From the NCBI GenBank assembly GCA_023255095.1, contig JALRJJ010000005.1, positions 1-7,222 on the forward strand: 7,222 nucleotides of DNA. The letters run 5' to 3'. The translations under genes and the position numbers were made by a program. How positions within the stretch are numbered: position 1 is the stretch's first letter; the number at the start of each line of letters is the position of its first letter. This document shows, one piece after another, positions 5,847 to 7,222 of this stretch. The stretch is from a bacterium (GTDB lineage: Bacteria; Fidelibacterota; Marinisomatia; Marinisomatales; Marinisomataceae). The notes beneath the pieces were generated by a model that saw only the letters and a program-made list of their open reading frames with translations, was not told the origin of the DNA and made no database searches.

Positions 5847-6566
5847 TTAGTCAAACTCTAACCAACGAAATTTTTCATTCCTTACAAAATATGCATATTG
5901 GCTTAAAATAAACCAATAGAACATAAAAAATATTCCCGCAGAAAATTCTTTTGAGGATATAAATAGGATTAAAAAAAGCGCTAAAGCTTTACGAAACGCT
6001 ATCATGGTGGACTCTTTTTTAAACAATAGATACCAAATTAAAACTGGAAAAGAAACCAAAACAGTGGATGATAAAATAGGGTTCTCATTTTGAATCCCAA
6101 CGATGAAAACAATGATTAATAATAACAATGAAAGTAAGACTGTTTTAAGCTTTTGAGAGCGATAAAGTAGATATAATACTAAGTAAATTAATGATAAAGC
6201 AAAAATTTGCATTGAAAACAGCCCTAAAACCGCTGTTATGATCACAAATAACAAGACAAAATTAGACTGAGAATCCACTCTCACGGCTCGAAACATGCTA
6301 AACATAGGGTATTGATGCCACAATAACGAAAGTGCTCCGTAAATGAGGATTATTGTTCCCCAGTGAATCAAGAAACTTGTCCAATCAAAATAAAGAAATT
6401 GAGGACTCATTACGTTTCTCTCTAAATAATAAAGATAAGGGATAAGGGTTATCAAAAGATAAATGATATTTTCTCTTCGATTTACAGTCTCTTCTTGAAT
6501 CTTAGACAACAAATTTTGAAAAAAAATAAATCCGCTAGACCCAACAGGAAATATTCTTTTTCTCAT
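5847..6566 (-). CDS. Multi-pass membrane protein of unknown function
   Basis: I do not recognise this 239-residue protein. About seven hydrophobic helices are visible, near residues 33-49, 63-83, 103-119, 120-136, 142-158, 165-182 and 191-224; the last stretch may be two helices. Short basic loops separate them: RSQK at 136-139, KK at 183-184 and RK at 192-193. There is no signal peptide, soluble domain or catalytic motif that I can name. The N-terminus starts with a basic MRKR, followed by a hydrophobic patch and a charged segment (KIQEETVNRRE, 22-32). The loop HQYPMFSMFRAVRVD (84-98) is the most distinctive polar stretch. The ATG is the only good start, as an in-frame stop lies just upstream. 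It begins 4 bp after the stop of the SNF transporter gene, so the two are probably cotranscribed. An accessory role for the transporter is possible but rests only on position. The 3' end faces rpsT with a 2-bp gap. Confidence 0.75.
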   Translation of the reverse strand: MRKRIFPVGSSGFIFFQNLLSKIQEETVNRRENIIYLLITLIPYLYYLERNVMSPQFLYFDWTSFLIHWGTIILIYGALSLLWHQYPMFSMFRAVRVDSQSNFVLLFVIITAVLGLFSMQIFALSLIYLVLYLLYRSQKLKTVLLSLLLLIIVFIVGIQNENPILSSTVLVSFPVLIWYLLFKKESTMIAFRKALALFLILFISSKEFSAGIFFMFYWFILSQYAYFVRNEKFRWLEFD

Positions 6567-6570
6567 CAGA

Positions 6571-7222
6571 TTAAATTAATCCAAATTGATAAAGAAAGAC
6601 TAAAAAGATTAATAAAGGACTGATAAATTTTACAAGAAATCCGAAAACACTCACTACAGTTGCATTTTTAAAAATTGAGTTTCCAAATCTTGAATTATTT
6701 GAGTCGCCCATTAATAGACCTTTAATAGCTTTATCTACACCCCAAGCATGCCCCACAAACAATGCAATAAAGAATCCTCCAAGAGGAAGATAGATATTTG
6801 AAGCTAGGTAATCAAAAATGTCAAATATAGTGTATGGTTTAGCTCCAATGTTCAAAGTTACATCGCTCAAGACATTAAATGATAAAGCGCAAGGAATCGC
6901 TGCAAGATAAACTGCTATTGCCATGATTGAAGTTGCTTTTTTTCTTGAAAAACTAAACTCATCCATTAAATAGGCTACACTGACCTCAAGAATCGAAATA
7001 GCGGAGGTGATCGCCGCAATTGATAAGAGTAAAAAGAACATAATCGACATAATATACCCTAAAGGTAATTTCGCCAGTAACGGTGGTAAAACATGGAAAA
7101 CAAGTCCAGGTCCAGCGGTTGGAGAATACCCCGAAGAAAATACCACTGTAAAAATGGCAACTCCAGCAAGGATAGCAATGAAAGTATCTAAGAATGCAAT
7201 GATATTTGAAGCATGAACAATA
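6571..7222 (-). CDS. Sodium-dependent SNF-family (neurotransmitter:sodium symporter) transporter, C-terminal part (partial at right edge)
   Basis: This is the C-terminal 216 residues of a LeuT-fold sodium-coupled symporter (TC 2.A.22), an inner-membrane protein that imports amino acids or related solutes. The open frame continues unbroken to the window edge, so the GTG at 7146 is an internal codon rather than a start. Numbering from the edge, FLDTFIAILAGVAIF (10-24) matches TM7 and AGPGLVFHVLP (36-46) is the conserved loop. IAAITSAISILEV (68-80) matches TM8. In that segment A69, T72 and S73 correspond to LeuT A351, T354 and S355 of the Na2 sodium site. SRKKA follows TM8 as in bacterial homologues. 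The protein ends soon after FLVKFISPLLIFLVFL, which matches TM11. This suggests an 11-helix bacterial type such as Tyt1 or MhsT rather than 12 helices. The substrate cannot be told because TM1, TM3 and TM6 lie outside the window. The unknown membrane protein follows after 4 bp. Confidence 0.93.
   Translation of the reverse strand, partial: IVHASNIIAFLDTFIAILAGVAIFTVVFSSGYSPTAGPGLVFHVLPPLLAKLPLGYIMSIMFFLLLSIAAITSAISILEVSVAYLMDEFSFSRKKATSIMAIAVYLAAIPCALSFNVLSDVTLNIGAKPYTIFDIFDYLASNIYLPLGGFFIALFVGHAWGVDKAIKGLLMGDSNNSRFGNSIFKNATVVSVFGFLVKFISPLLIFLVFLYQFGLI

Noticed and set aside
6571..7146. A separate gene starting at the GTG at 7146
   Set aside because: The frame stays open to the window edge, and the upstream codons encode the conserved TM7 of SNF transporters, so the GTG is internal to a truncated gene.
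7007..7216. Plus-strand open frame of 69 codons opposite the SNF transporter
   Set aside because: It is antisense to the conserved TM7-TM8 region and has no protein-like features.

Overview
The window is AT-rich (roughly one third G+C by eye), gene-dense bacterial DNA from a Gram-negative organism. The evidence is a Kdo transferase and a heptosyltransferase for lipopolysaccharide, plus a Tat translocase subunit. The Kdo transferase carries signatures (PHE, YVGGGF) that I associate with Bacteroidetes and related FCB-superphylum lineages. With the base composition and tight packing, this suggests a marine FCB-type bacterium such as a Marinimicrobia (SAR406) relative. That placement is an inference and was not tested.

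Layout. Bases 1-5467 hold a minus-strand block, read right to left: meaB, tatC, a waaF-like heptosyltransferase, waaA, a CDP-alcohol phosphatidyltransferase (pgsA-like), then uvrB, which runs off the left edge. The first five overlap by 4-8 bp or lie 2 bp apart, so they very probably form one translationally coupled operon. uvrB follows after a 61-bp gap with no visible terminator. Bases 5468-5550 form a divergent promoter region. rpsT (ribosomal protein S20) lies on the plus strand at 5551-5844 and converges, with a 2-bp gap, on a second minus-strand pair. That pair is a partial sodium:neurotransmitter symporter (SNF) family transporter entering from the right edge, followed 4 bp later by a multi-pass membrane protein I do not recognise.

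How the genes relate. waaA and the heptosyltransferase build the inner core of lipopolysaccharide at the cytoplasmic face of the inner membrane. The phosphatidyltransferase makes phospholipid head groups, and TatC exports folded proteins. These four give the operon an envelope theme. MeaB (a GTPase guarding B12-dependent methylmalonyl-CoA mutase) and UvrB (nucleotide excision repair) are functionally unrelated and are probably there through operon packing.

There is no intergenic stretch over 300 bases. I saw no tRNA, rRNA, CRISPR array, insertion sequence or phage gene. I found no clear new multi-gene system. The items most worth a second look are the unknown membrane protein coupled to the SNF transporter, a 22-bp perfect palindrome inside the heptosyltransferase gene, and a divergent promoter pair sharing overlapping -35 boxes.
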